Assembly: GCF_014203225.1 (NCBI RefSeq) | Contig: NZ_JACHIO010000004.1 | Span: 310,001-374,000 of the forward strand | DNA length: 64,000 bases | Direction of reading: 5' to 3' | Source: Granulicella mallensis | Lineage (GTDB): Bacteria; Acidobacteriota; Terriglobia; Terriglobales; Acidobacteriaceae | Part shown: positions 18,677-27,721 of the stretch, piece after piece | Numbering within the stretch: position 1 is the first letter of the stretch | Layout of the letters: each line of letters opens with the position of its first letter | The notes under the pieces: model-generated | Database searches by the model: none | What the model saw: the letters and a program-made list of their open reading frames with translations, nothing else | Told to the model about the DNA's origin: nothing | Made by a program: the position numbers and the translations under genes

Positions 18677-18755
18677 GGCCCGACTTCAGTCGGGCCATAA
18701 AGATGAGAAACCCTTCTGCTCTGCCGAAGGCTGGAGAGAAGGCGTACGGGAACAA
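18677..18755. repeat. Two-hairpin intergenic repeat, family A copy 1
   Basis: A 9-bp hairpin (GGCCCGACT, loop TC, AGTCGGGCC; 18677-18696) is followed by a second weaker stem whose arms are CCTTCT and AGAAGG around the conserved CTGCCGAAGGC core. The same arrangement recurs at 42962-43036. Small open frames read across it on the minus strand but have no support as genes. Confidence 0.65.
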
Positions 18756-18860
18756 CTGGATATTTGTGGGAAGCGACAGAAGCAGCAAAAACCACAATGC
18801 CAGCACAAAACCCTACTTTAATTATACTATTTTGTATTCGTAAATACGATTCGAGGTTGT

Positions 18861-21257
18861 ATGCGAAAGCTCACCACGCCGGTACTCTTTCTCTGCTCTT
18901 TTCTGCAGGCGCTTCCCTTCGCGCATGCCGCGACGATTCAGCAAAAGGTTCAGCTCAAGGCTGTCCCTCTACCGTTCAGTAGCGTGCGGCTGACGGGTGG
19001 CCCATTGAAGCGGGCGCAAGACCTCGACGCCCAGTACCTCCTCGACCTTCAGCCCGAGCGCATGCTTGCCCGTCTGCGCCAGCGCGCCGGTCTCGACCCC
19101 AAGGCGGAAGGGTACGGTGGTTGGGACGGTGACGGCCGGCAGCTCACCGGACATATCGCAGGACACTATCTCTCCGCCATCAGCATGATGTATGCGACCA
19201 CGGGAGATATACGCTTCAAGAACCGCGCTGACGATTTCGTTACGGAGTTGCAGAACATCCAAAATGCGCAGGGAGACGGCTACATCGGCGCGCTGCTGGA
19301 TGCAAAGGGTGTGGATGGCAAGGTTCGGTTCCAGGATCTGAGCAAGGGCGAGATCCACTCCGGAGGCTTCGATCTGAATGGCTTATGGTCCCCCTGGTAC
19401 GTCGAGCACAAACTCTTTGCCGGGTTGCGCGATGCGTACCACCTCACGGGGAACCGCAAAGCGCTCGACGTCGAAATCAAGTTCGCCGGATGGGCAGAGA
19501 GCATCGTGGGACATCTCAGCGACGAGCAGCTTCAGCGCATGCTCGCAACCGAGTTCGGCGGCATGAACGAAGTGCTCGCGGATCTTTACGCCGACACCAA
19601 CGACCCGCGCTGGCTTAAGCTTTCGGACAAGTTCGAACATCACGCTATCGTCGATCCTCTGTCGAAAGGGCAGGACATCCTTGCCGGCAAGCATGCCAAC
19701 ACGCAGATCCCGAAGATGATCGGAGAGCTCGCGCGCTACGTCTACACCGGGGATGAAACCGACGGGAAAGCAGCGATGTTCTTCTTCGACGAGGTGTCCG
19801 AGCACCACAGCTTCGCCACCGGCGGGGATGGCAAAAATGAATATTTCGGACAGCCCGACAAGATGAATGACATGATCGACGGGCGCACCGCCGAGAGCTG
19901 CGCCGCCTACAACATGATCAAGATGGCGCGGGACCTTTTCTCGCTTGACCCTCAGGCCCGTTATGCAGACTTTATCGAACGCGCGGATCTCAACGCGATT
20001 CTCGGCGGACAGGATCCCGAAGACGGACGCGTCAGTTACATGGTTCCGGTCGGACGCGGCGTGCAGCACGAATATCAGGACAAGTTCGAAAGCTTTACCT
20101 GCTGCGTCGGATCGCAGATGGAAACCCACGCCTTTCATGCCTACGGGATTTACAGCGAATCCGGCAACAAGCTCTGGGTCAGCCAGTATGATCCGACCAC
20201 GGTCGATTGGACATCGCAGGGCATGAAGCTCGAGATGGTGACAAACCTGCCCATGGGCGATTCGGCGGCCTTAAAGATTACCTCTGGGAAGACGAAGGTG
20301 TTCACGATTGCGCTGCGGCGTCCGTACTGGGTCGGTGCCGGCTTTTCGGTAAAGGTAAACGGTGAGACCTTGCCAAACACCTCGACGCCCGATACGTACA
20401 TCGAGATCAACCGCAAATGGAAAGTGGGCGATACGGTCGAAATTGTGCTGCCCAAAACGCTGCGGAAAGAGGCTCTGCCGGACAATCCGAGCCGTATGGC
20501 GATCATGTGGGGACCGCTTGTGCTGGCAGGCGATCTTGGGCCGGAGGTGAGCCGCAGACATTCCGGCGGCCAGGGCGGAACGGCTCCCGAGCCGGCACCT
20601 GCGTTGATCACTGCGGAGCAAAATGTCGATGGCTGGTTGAAGCCCGTTGCCGGCAAGGATGGAGTCTTTCGCACCGCCAACGTCGGGCTGAAACAGGACA
20701 TCGAATTTGCGCCGTTCTACGAGATGCCGCGCCGCCGGTACGCGATCTATTGGGACGTGTTTACGCCCACTGATTGGGCCAATAAATCCGCGGCCTATCA
20801 AGCCGAAGAGGCAAGCGAGAAAAAATTGACGGCGGCCACCATCGGCTTCGCTCAGCCCGGGCAGATGCAGTCAGAACGCGATTTTGCGGAGAAAGACGAA
20901 GATAGCTCACCAGTACAGCTGCAGGGCCGCTACGGACGTCAGGGGAACAACTGGTTCTCGTACGACTTGCCGGTCGATCCCGCTTCTCCTGCGACCCTGG
21001 TCGTGACCTACAGCAACGATGCACGAGGGCGCAAAGGCGGCTTCGACGTCCTGGTGGACGGCACGAAGGTCGGGGAGCAGTCGATGGAACGACGAACTCC
21101 GGAGCAGGATGTTCGCTTCTTCGATGTAAAGTATCCACTTCCGCTGGACATCGTGAAGGGCAAGCAGAAGATCACGGTGCGCTTCCAGGCGAAAGAAGGA
21201 GAGGCGATTCCCGGCGTCTTCGGCATCCGCACCGTGCGCGTTGATGGTGCGCAGTAG
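18861..21257 (+). CDS. Glycoside hydrolase family 127 (beta-L-arabinofuranosidase, formerly DUF1680)
   Basis: This 798-residue secreted hydrolase has a signal peptide (MRKLTTPVLFLCSFLQALPF, then AHAATI). An (alpha/alpha)6 barrel follows, running from about residue 40. GH127 features are WDGDGRQLTGHIAGHYLSAI (about 93-112), then TAESCAAYNMIKM (about 343) and FTCCVGSQMETHAF (about 412). The Glu and the Cys pair fit the zinc-thiolate catalytic centre of the family. Two beta domains follow, the last (from about 680) looking like a carbohydrate-binding domain. It should remove beta-L-arabinofuranose from plant glycans or glycoproteins. No arabinose uptake gene is adjacent. Confidence 0.9.
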   Translation: MRKLTTPVLFLCSFLQALPFAHAATIQQKVQLKAVPLPFSSVRLTGGPLKRAQDLDAQYLLDLQPERMLARLRQRAGLDPKAEGYGGWDGDGRQLTGHIAGHYLSAISMMYATTGDIRFKNRADDFVTELQNIQNAQGDGYIGALLDAKGVDGKVRFQDLSKGEIHSGGFDLNGLWSPWYVEHKLFAGLRDAYHLTGNRKALDVEIKFAGWAESIVGHLSDEQLQRMLATEFGGMNEVLADLYADTNDPRWLKLSDKFEHHAIVDPLSKGQDILAGKHANTQIPKMIGELARYVYTGDETDGKAAMFFFDEVSEHHSFATGGDGKNEYFGQPDKMNDMIDGRTAESCAAYNMIKMARDLFSLDPQARYADFIERADLNAILGGQDPEDGRVSYMVPVGRGVQHEYQDKFESFTCCVGSQMETHAFHAYGIYSESGNKLWVSQYDPTTVDWTSQGMKLEMVTNLPMGDSAALKITSGKTKVFTIALRRPYWVGAGFSVKVNGETLPNTSTPDTYIEINRKWKVGDTVEIVLPKTLRKEALPDNPSRMAIMWGPLVLAGDLGPEVSRRHSGGQGGTAPEPAPALITAEQNVDGWLKPVAGKDGVFRTANVGLKQDIEFAPFYEMPRRRYAIYWDVFTPTDWANKSAAYQAEEASEKKLTAATIGFAQPGQMQSERDFAEKDEDSSPVQLQGRYGRQGNNWFSYDLPVDPASPATLVVTYSNDARGRKGGFDVLVDGTKVGEQSMERRTPEQDVRFFDVKYPLPLDIVKGKQKITVRFQAKEGEAIPGVFGIRTVRVDGAQ

Positions 21258-21284
21258 GGCCGGAATAGCTGTTATTCGGATAAC

Positions 21285-21476
21285 GCAGGGCCAACGGCCC
21301 GATTTCATACCAGCCTGGGGTGAAGCCCCAGGAAAAGGGTGAGGAAATTTGTGAGGGCTGAAAGCCCGACTCATCCCTGGCACTCATGAGTCGGGCCTTC
21401 AGCCCTTAGTGTCTTGGTAATTCGCGTACCTGGGGCTTTGCCCCAGGCTGGTATGAAACCGGGCCGTTGGCCCTGC
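21285..21476. repeat. 192-bp nested palindrome (cruciform-forming repeat)
   Basis: Outer arms of 48 bp (21285-21332 and 21429-21476) pair with only about three mismatches. Inner arms of 21 bp (21354-21374 and 21386-21406) pair with one mismatch. Each outer arm carries its own small hairpin (CCTGGGG..CCCCAGG). The element lies between convergent GH127 and guaA genes and could serve as a terminator for both or form a cruciform. Confidence 0.8.
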
Positions 21477-21529
21477 ATCTCATCACCCGCCTTTATTTTG
21501 AAGGCCCACTCGATGAGTGGACTAACCGA

Positions 21530-23101
21530 TTACTCCCACTCAATCGTCCCTGGCGGCTTCGACGTAATGTCATACACCACGCGATTGATTCCCCGCACCT
21601 CGCTTACGATGCGGCTGGAGATAGCACGCAGCACCTCATACGGCAGCGCAGCCCAGTCGGCAGTCATGCCGTCTTCGCTCTCCACCGCACGAATCGCGCA
21701 GGTATAGGCATAGGTGCGCTGGTCGCCCATCACCCCCACAGATTTGACTGGCAGCAGCACCGCGAAGCTCTGCCAGACCTTACGGTAGAGTCCCGCGCGC
21801 TTGATCTCTTCGACACAGATCGCATCCGCCTCCTGCAGGATGGCCACACGGTCCGGCGTAACCTCGCCAAGGATGCGCACCGCGAGACCGGGCCCCGGAA
21901 AGGGCTGGCGTTCAAGAATCTCCTCCGGCATATCGAGATCGCGGCCGATACGGCGAACCTCATCCTTGAAGAGATCGCGTAGCGGCTCGATCAGCTTGAG
22001 CTTCATGTCTTCCGGCAGGCCACCGACGTTGTGATGGCTCTTGATCACGTGCGAAGGCCCATGGACACTGGCGGATTCGATCACGTCGGGGTAGAGTGTC
22101 CCCTGCACCAACCAGGCAATCTCCTCGCCCGAGGACTTCTCCGCCTCAAAGATCTTCTTGGCTTCATCGTCGAAGACCGAGATGAACTCGTTGCCGATAA
22201 TCTTGCGCTTCTTCTCGGGGTCGGTCACACCCGCCAGCTTGCCAAGGAATCGTTCGCTCGCATCAACCGCGACGACGTTCAGCTTCAGCTCCTCGCGCAT
22301 GGTCTTCTGTACCTTCGCAAACTCGTCCTTGCGCAGCACGCCATTGTTTACGAAGATGCACGTCAGCCTGTCGCCAATCGCACGCGCGACCAGCACCGCC
22401 GCAACGCTCGAATCCACACCGCCGCTGAGGCCGCAGATAGCATGCCCCGTCTCGCCTACCTGCTCGCGAATCTTGGCGACAGTCGTAGCGATGAAGTGCT
22501 CGGGGGTCCAATCCTGCTTTGCGCCGCAGATGTCTACAGCGAAGTTCTTCAACAGGGCCATGCCCTGCTTGGTGTGCGCTACCTCGGGATGGAACTGTAC
22601 CGCCCACATCTTGCGCGACTCATCGGCGATACTCGCCACGGCGTTGGCCGTGCGGGCTGTCACGCGAAAGCCTGGCGCAAGCGTCTCAGCGTGGTCGCCA
22701 TGCGACATCCAGACTTCCAGCTTCTCCGGCAGGCCATGGAATAGCGCCGTCGGATCGACGAGTTCGACCTCCGCATGGCCATACTCGCGGGCCGCGGCGG
22801 GAACGACCTTGCCGCCGAGATGATGGGTCATGAACTGGAGTCCGTAGCAGATGCCAAGCACCGGCAGGCCGGTTTCGAGCACCTTGGGATCGGCCTTGGG
22901 GGCTGTATCGTCGTACACGCTCGATGGGCCTCCGGAGAGCACGATGCCCTTCGGCTGAAGAGCCAGCACTTTATCGAGAGGCGTTGTGCAGGGCAGCACG
23001 ACGGAGAAGACATTGAACTCGCGGATGCGACGCGCGATCAGTTGGGTGTACTGCGATCCAAAATCGAGGATGACGATGGTTGAAGTTTGAGGAGTGTCCA
23101 C
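21530..23101 (-). CDS. guaA: GMP synthase (glutamine-hydrolysing)
   Basis: This enzyme converts XMP to GMP with ATP and glutamine. The 523-residue protein has an N-terminal class I glutamine amidotransferase ([20 protein letters not shown] at the start, nucleophile Cys in LGICYGLQ, His/Glu in [10 protein letters not shown]). The PP-loop ATP pyrophosphatase follows ([19 protein letters not shown]). The C-terminal dimerisation domain ends with the family signature [18 protein letters not shown]. All active-site features are intact. It lies downstream of a membrane protein gene on the same strand with 104 bp between, so it may have its own promoter. Confidence 0.98.
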   Translation of the reverse strand: MDTPQTSTIVILDFGSQYTQLIARRIREFNVFSVVLPCTTPLDKVLALQPKGIVLSGGPSSVYDDTAPKADPKVLETGLPVLGICYGLQFMTHHLGGKVVPAAAREYGHAEVELVDPTALFHGLPEKLEVWMSHGDHAETLAPGFRVTARTANAVASIADESRKMWAVQFHPEVAHTKQGMALLKNFAVDICGAKQDWTPEHFIATTVAKIREQVGETGHAICGLSGGVDSSVAAVLVARAIGDRLTCIFVNNGVLRKDEFAKVQKTMREELKLNVVAVDASERFLGKLAGVTDPEKKRKIIGNEFISVFDDEAKKIFEAEKSSGEEIAWLVQGTLYPDVIESASVHGPSHVIKSHHNVGGLPEDMKLKLIEPLRDLFKDEVRRIGRDLDMPEEILERQPFPGPGLAVRILGEVTPDRVAILQEADAICVEEIKRAGLYRKVWQSFAVLLPVKSVGVMGDQRTYAYTCAIRAVESEDGMTADWAALPYEVLRAISSRIVSEVRGINRVVYDITSKPPGTIEWE

Positions 23102-23140
23102 AGATCTAGTCTAAATCTATGGGTCTGCCTAGCTTTTGTT

Positions 23141-23183
23141 TTTCGTCGTCATCCTGAGCCTGCGGCTCAGGATGACGACGAAA
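23141..23183. repeat. Perfect 20-bp inverted repeat of the GTCATCCTGAGC type
   Basis: Perfect 20-bp arms (23141-23160 and 23164-23183) have a 3-base loop (TGC). The arm reads TTTCGTCGTCATCCTGAGCC. It lies between the membrane-protein gene and guaA, both on the minus strand, and may end transcripts of the upstream gene. The same core (GTCATCC..GAGCG) occurs in the inner arms of the element at 38988-39382. Confidence 0.75.
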
Positions 23184-23205
23184 GACAAGCAACGGCGAAA
23201 CAGCC

Positions 23206-24123
23206 TCAAGCCACTTCATACACCCGGCAAAGCGAAATATAGGCCGCCGTCCGCACAACGTGGAAGTAGTCCGACGCCAGCAGGTACAGCACGCCCACTC
23301 CCATACTCCAGTGCACCAGGAAATCCTGCGTCGCCACACTCTCAAACGGCAGCGGACAGGCCGAGAAGACCAGCGCCAGCACCAGCAGCGCGATCCTGAT
23401 GATCCCCATCACCAGGTTGATCTCGACCAGTTTGCCGCGCAGAGGCCCCAGCTTCCACGCCTGCCGCAGGCTTTCCATCGCACCGATACCGCGAACCATC
23501 GCGAGCACCGGCGCAATATCGAGCAGCCATCCGGTAGCCGCCCAGGCGACAAACAGAGCCAGAGTCCCGCAGATCAGCATCGCAGCGTAGAGCACCAGGT
23601 TCGGCTCGCCACCGTGGACCACAGGCCCTGTAACCGCCGCCTGCCCCGCAAACTGAACGCCCCAGAACCAGACTCCATACACCGCCAGCAGCACGACGAT
23701 GCGCAGGCCGCCCAGCACCAGCAGCGTCCCCGGTTTCGGAACCAGTTGTGGATCCAGGCGACGCAGCACATACGTTCTGCCGAACGCAGCCACCACCGCC
23801 CAGGCTATCAACGCGAGCGGCGCAAGCCAAAGGGCGACATGCAGGATCGCTGGCAGCAGAGCACTCGCCACCAGGCTCAGGGTCTGCGCCGCGTCCACGG
23901 GCTTGAAGACCGTCATCGCCTCGAGCGCACGTGTATCCACCGGCACAACACGCTGGATGCGCATAGCCTCCCAGGCGACCAGCGCAACAATCGGCCCCCC
24001 GACAAGCCAGCGCCAAAGCACTTCAAAACCCGTGAGCGATGGCCGCTTCCACACTGCGGCCATCACGCCAACGAACGACTGCGTTCCACGAACCGGTACG
24101 TGATGGCCTGCAGTCTCCGGCAC
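23206..24123 (-). CDS. Integral membrane protein of unknown function
   Basis: A 305-residue protein with about six membrane helices. They are roughly at 40-60 (WLVGGPIVALVAWEAMRI), 84-102, 105-125 and 140-160. Two more are at 180-200 (LYAAMLICGTLALFVAWAAT) and 240-280. It starts with GTG, and the start codon overlaps the leuS stop (TAGTG), so it is probably translated from a leuS transcript. A possible later start is MAAVWKRPS. No known domain was recognised. Trp and basic residues near helix ends fit an inner-membrane protein. An unlinked function is as likely as any link to translation. Confidence 0.7.
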   Translation of the reverse strand: MPETAGHHVPVRGTQSFVGVMAAVWKRPSLTGFEVLWRWLVGGPIVALVAWEAMRIQRVVPVDTRALEAMTVFKPVDAAQTLSLVASALLPAILHVALWLAPLALIAWAVVAAFGRTYVLRRLDPQLVPKPGTLLVLGGLRIVVLLAVYGVWFWGVQFAGQAAVTGPVVHGGEPNLVLYAAMLICGTLALFVAWAATGWLLDIAPVLAMVRGIGAMESLRQAWKLGPLRGKLVEINLVMGIIRIALLVLALVFSACPLPFESVATQDFLVHWSMGVGVLYLLASDYFHVVRTAAYISLCRVYEVA

Positions 24124-26738
24124 TACTTCACCACCAGGTTCACCATGCGGCCCTTGACCACAATGGTCTTGACCACCGTCTTGCCCACGAGCCGCGCGGC
24201 GACCTTTTCATCTGCCAGGGCTGCCGCCTTGATCGTCTCTTCGTCGCTCTCCGCGGCGACCTTCACCACGTTCGCGAGCTTGCCGTTGATCTGCACGGGA
24301 ATCTCAATCTCGCTCTCACGTGCGAGTTCCGCGTCGGCCTCCGGCCAGGGCTGCCGGAACAGCACGCCTTCGCCGCCCATCTGCTCCCACAACTCCGCCG
24401 CCATGAAAGGCGCGAACGGGGCGAGCATCAACACCAGCTTATGGAAGACCTCGGCAATCGTGCCTGCGGAGATATCGCCCGCGTCCATCGCCGCTTCGGC
24501 GGTGGAGATCTCGTTCACCAGGATCATGATCGCGGCGATGCAGGTGTTGAAGTGCCAGCGCCCGCTGAAGTCCTCGGTGATCTTGGCGATCGTCTGATGC
24601 AGCGTGCGCAGCAGCGCCGCGCCGGCTGGCGTCTGAGCCGCAAACGCCGACGGGGCAATCTCATCGCCGTGTGCGTTCTTCTCCAGCTCGCGCACAACAG
24701 GCGCGAACTTCGAAGTCAGCCGATAGACGCGCGCCAGGAAGCGGCTAATGCCCGCAACGCCCTCTTCCTGCCACTCCAGATCGCGATCCGGCGGCGCAGC
24801 GAAGAGGGCGTACATGCGTGTCGCATCGGCGCCGTAGCGCGAGATCATCTCGTCGGGCGAGACCACGTTGCCCTTCGACTTGGACATCTTCGCGCCGTCC
24901 TTGATGACCATGCCCTGCGTAAACAGGCGCTCGGCAGGCTCGGCATTCTTGATCAACCCGAGATCTCGCATCACCTTCGTCCAGAAGCGCGAGTAGATCA
25001 GGTGCAGAATGGCGTGCTCTACGCCGCCAATGTACTGGTCGATCGGGAACCAGTAATTAGCCTTGTCGGAATCGAACGGCGCATTCGAGTTCCGTGCATC
25101 GGTGTAGCGATAGAAGTACCAGCTCGAATCGACGAAGGTATCCATCGTGTCGGTCTCACGCCGCGCGGGACCACCGCACACCGGACAGGTGGTGTTGACG
25201 AACTCCGGCACCTTGGCGAGCGGCGAACCGCCCTCCTGCGTGATCTCGATCTTCTCCGGCAGCAGCACCGGCAACGCGCTCTCCGGCAGAGCAACGACGC
25301 CCTGGGGCTTCACGCCCTCATGTCCGTTGATGCAATACACCATCGGGATCGGCGTGCCCCAGTAGCGCTGGCGGCTCACGCCCCAGTCCTTCAGGCGGAA
25401 CGTCGTGGTCTTCTGGCCGAAGCCGTGTTCCTCAGCGAAGCGAGCCATCTTGTCCTGCGCTTCGAGCGAAGCCTCACCGGTCCACTCGCCGGAGTCGACC
25501 AGCACGGCCTCTTCCTTGCCGGTGTAGGGGAGCGCAATCTCTTCGGTGCCGGAAACGCTCGGCGCAACAACACGCTTGATCGGCAGGCCATACTTCTGCG
25601 CGAACTCAAAGTCGCGCTCATCGTGACCCGGAACGCTCATGATCGCGCCCGTGCCGTAGTCCGCCAGAATATAGTTCGCGACCCAGATCGGCAGCGTCTC
25701 GCCGTTGAAGGGATTGACCGCATGCCCGCCGGTAGAGACACCATGCTTCTCGATGTTGCCGATATCACCAGTCTCACGCGCGACCTTCTGCTGCCCGATC
25801 ATCTCCTCAACAGACTGCTGCAATGCAGCATCATTCAACGCCCACTGCTTGACCAACGGGTGCTCCGGCGCAAGCTGAATCGACGTCGCACCAAAGATGG
25901 TATCCACACGGGTCGTAAACACCCGAATCTTTCCCTCCGGCTCACTGACTCGCTGACTCGCTGACTCGCTGACTCGCTGCCCCTCCGGCTCGCTGACAGC
26001 AAAGTCGACGTGCGTGCCTTCACTGCGTCCGATCCAGTTGCGCTGCATCGTGCGCACCTTCTCGGGCCAGCCGGGCAGCTTGTCCAGGCCGTCCAGCAGC
26101 TCATCGGCATACTTCGTGATGCGCAGGAACCACTGTTCCAGCTCGCGTTGCTCTACGAGCGTGTCTTCGTGACGCCAGCAGCAACCGCCGATGACCTGCT
26201 CGTTCGCCAGCACGGTCGCGCACTTCGGGCACCAGTTCACCTTGCTCGATTTGCGATAAGCGAGGTCGTTTTCGACCATCTTCAGGAAGATCCACTGGTT
26301 CCAGCGGTAGTACTCGGGCAGGCAGGTGGCGATCTCGGTGCCGGCCCAGTCGTAGCTGAGGCCGATGCGCCGCATCTGCACCTTCATCTGCTCGATGTTC
26401 TTGAGGGTCCACTCGCGCGGCGGCGTGTTGTTCTTGAGCGCGGCGTTCTCCGCCGGCAGGCCGAAGGCGTCCCAGCCCATGGGGTGCAGCACGTTATAGC
26501 CGCGCATCCACATAAAGCGCGCTAGCGCATCGCCGATGGAGTAGTTGCGCACATGCCCCATGTGCAGTTGGCCGCTGGGGTACGGCAGCATCTCGAGGCA
26601 ATAAAACTTGGGTTTGCCGCTCGAATGCGGCTCCGCTGCGTAAAGCGAAGGATCGGCGTCCCACCGCGCCTGCCACCTGGGTTCGATCTCTGCGGGATTG
26701 TACCGGTTCTGGTTCTCGTTCTTCTCAATCTCTGGCAT
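24123..26738 (-). CDS. leuS: Leucyl-tRNA synthetase with an unusual repeat insertion
   Basis: A class I aminoacyl-tRNA synthetase that charges tRNA-Leu, 871 residues. The HIGH-type motif is PYPSGQLHMGHVRNY (about 52-66), and the KMSKS motif is KMSKSKGN (about 615). The CP1 editing domain contains the proofreading segment with GTGAIMSVPGHDERDFEFA. At the entry of the editing domain, after RSEGTHVDFAV, there is an extra low-complexity segment rich in Ser, Glu, Gln and Arg. It is encoded by tandem DNA repeats at 25933-25997. The reading frame stays open, so the enzyme is probably functional. A membrane-protein gene follows with a 1-bp overlap. Confidence 0.97.
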   Translation of the reverse strand: MPEIEKNENQNRYNPAEIEPRWQARWDADPSLYAAEPHSSGKPKFYCLEMLPYPSGQLHMGHVRNYSIGDALARFMWMRGYNVLHPMGWDAFGLPAENAALKNNTPPREWTLKNIEQMKVQMRRIGLSYDWAGTEIATCLPEYYRWNQWIFLKMVENDLAYRKSSKVNWCPKCATVLANEQVIGGCCWRHEDTLVEQRELEQWFLRITKYADELLDGLDKLPGWPEKVRTMQRNWIGRSEGTHVDFAVSEPEGQRVSESASQRVSEPEGKIRVFTTRVDTIFGATSIQLAPEHPLVKQWALNDAALQQSVEEMIGQQKVARETGDIGNIEKHGVSTGGHAVNPFNGETLPIWVANYILADYGTGAIMSVPGHDERDFEFAQKYGLPIKRVVAPSVSGTEEIALPYTGKEEAVLVDSGEWTGEASLEAQDKMARFAEEHGFGQKTTTFRLKDWGVSRQRYWGTPIPMVYCINGHEGVKPQGVVALPESALPVLLPEKIEITQEGGSPLAKVPEFVNTTCPVCGGPARRETDTMDTFVDSSWYFYRYTDARNSNAPFDSDKANYWFPIDQYIGGVEHAILHLIYSRFWTKVMRDLGLIKNAEPAERLFTQGMVIKDGAKMSKSKGNVVSPDEMISRYGADATRMYALFAAPPDRDLEWQEEGVAGISRFLARVYRLTSKFAPVVRELEKNAHGDEIAPSAFAAQTPAGAALLRTLHQTIAKITEDFSGRWHFNTCIAAIMILVNEISTAEAAMDAGDISAGTIAEVFHKLVLMLAPFAPFMAAELWEQMGGEGVLFRQPWPEADAELARESEIEIPVQINGKLANVVKVAAESDEETIKAAALADEKVAARLVGKTVVKTIVVKGRMVNLVVK
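25933..25997 (-). repeat. In-frame tandem repeat within leuS
   Basis: The 8-base unit CTGACTCG is repeated about four times and is flanked by two near-identical 17-base copies (CCCTCCGGCTCaCTGAC and CCCTCCGGCTCgCTGAC). The encoded residues repeat the motif SEPEG and SQRVSE. The block sits in the linker that leads into the LeuRS editing domain. Confidence 0.85.
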
Positions 26739-26765
26739 ACAGATTGATTGTAAAGAACCGGAGCA

Positions 26766-27575
26766 CTACTGAGCTGTAGAAGCGGTTATAACGTCAGCCG
26801 GGTGGTCTTCTATCTTGTACCCCTCGGGAGGAGCGAATACAGCAGGGTTCGGCTCGTTCTGGTCCAGTTCTTCTATCTCGTAGGTCGTCTTTCCGTGTCT
26901 TGGATCGTCACTGACAGTCATCATCACAAGTCCGAGCTTAGTCGACTGCCAGATTTCGTTTGTCGTCACCAGTTGAAGCTGATTGCCTTCCTCCCCTGGC
27001 GGAATTGTCCGCGTCGTCCGCGATCCATGTACTTCCACACCTGCAATGATTTTGGAGCCCAAATCCTCCGTTTTGTACTCGTTTCTTGGAGGTTGCTGCC
27101 TCTCCGCAGCTTTACGTTGAGCGGCAAGCTCTTCCGGCGTTAACGGCTTGCGCGGCGTTGTCGACGCATGAAATACCTTAACAACCTTGGGCGTATCGTC
27201 TCTCCCCACGTTCCAATTCATCGAGGTCTTCGTCGCAGGATCGAAAACACTCACATAAAGCAGAGCTCTCGGCTCGCCATTCTCATCCCGCACGCAACCT
27301 TGCCCCATTTCGGACATCCGTTTCCCTGCCCCATCACGCGCCAAGTGGGTCCGCATGAAACCACCAACGACGTTGCCATCTGGAAGTCGCTGTTCAAAGA
27401 TCGTCTTTGCAGTTGCGGTGTAGGCAACTCTACCCGAAGAGCCGTAGCCGCTCGCACTGCCAACACCCACAGAGCAGACAGGTTCCGAGTTCTGCGCTTT
27501 CGCCGCCACGCTCAGAGCCATCCCAGCAGCCGCTGCGGCCATCGTCCAACGACAAAGCTTCATGCGCATCGTCAT
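26766..27575 (-). CDS. Secreted protein of unknown function
   Basis: A 269-residue protein with a signal peptide (MTMRMKLCRWTMAAAAAGMA, then LSVAAKAQN). Three in-frame ATGs (27575, 27569, 27563) lie close together, and the AGAGGG site best fits the second. The mature part is soluble, with the segment QRLPDGNVVGGFMRTHLARD. A long Arg/Gln/Lys-rich linker (ELAAQRKAAERQQPPR) follows. The second half reads SRTTRTIPPGEEGNQLQLVT and ends in a charged tail. It resembles secreted proteins of unknown function common in Acidobacteria. It lies just upstream of leuS on the same strand. Confidence 0.7.
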   Translation of the reverse strand: MTMRMKLCRWTMAAAAAGMALSVAAKAQNSEPVCSVGVGSASGYGSSGRVAYTATAKTIFEQRLPDGNVVGGFMRTHLARDGAGKRMSEMGQGCVRDENGEPRALLYVSVFDPATKTSMNWNVGRDDTPKVVKVFHASTTPRKPLTPEELAAQRKAAERQQPPRNEYKTEDLGSKIIAGVEVHGSRTTRTIPPGEEGNQLQLVTTNEIWQSTKLGLVMMTVSDDPRHGKTTYEIEELDQNEPNPAVFAPPEGYKIEDHPADVITASTAQ

Positions 27576-27721
27576 TCCCTCTCGGCTGGATCCTTAGCTA
27601 ATTCCTCAACGGTCAAGCGCAATCAAGGTAATCAATCCGATACGAGAAAATCAATCAATCTTCTGAAGTCTTTTTAAATTTCCATTGCGGCAGGGCTAGC
27701 TCTTCATCCAACGACGTCCCC

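Noticed and set aside
18558-18806. Minus-strand 82-codon frame
   Set aside because: It reads through the family A palindromic repeat and has no ribosome-binding site or relatives that I recognise.
24039-25964. A 641-codon plus-strand open frame inside leuS
   Set aside because: It is a shadow of leuS on the other strand; leuS carries all family motifs.
25933-25997. Short tandem repeats suggesting a CRISPR array
   Set aside because: The unit is 8 bp with no unique spacers and lies in frame within leuS.
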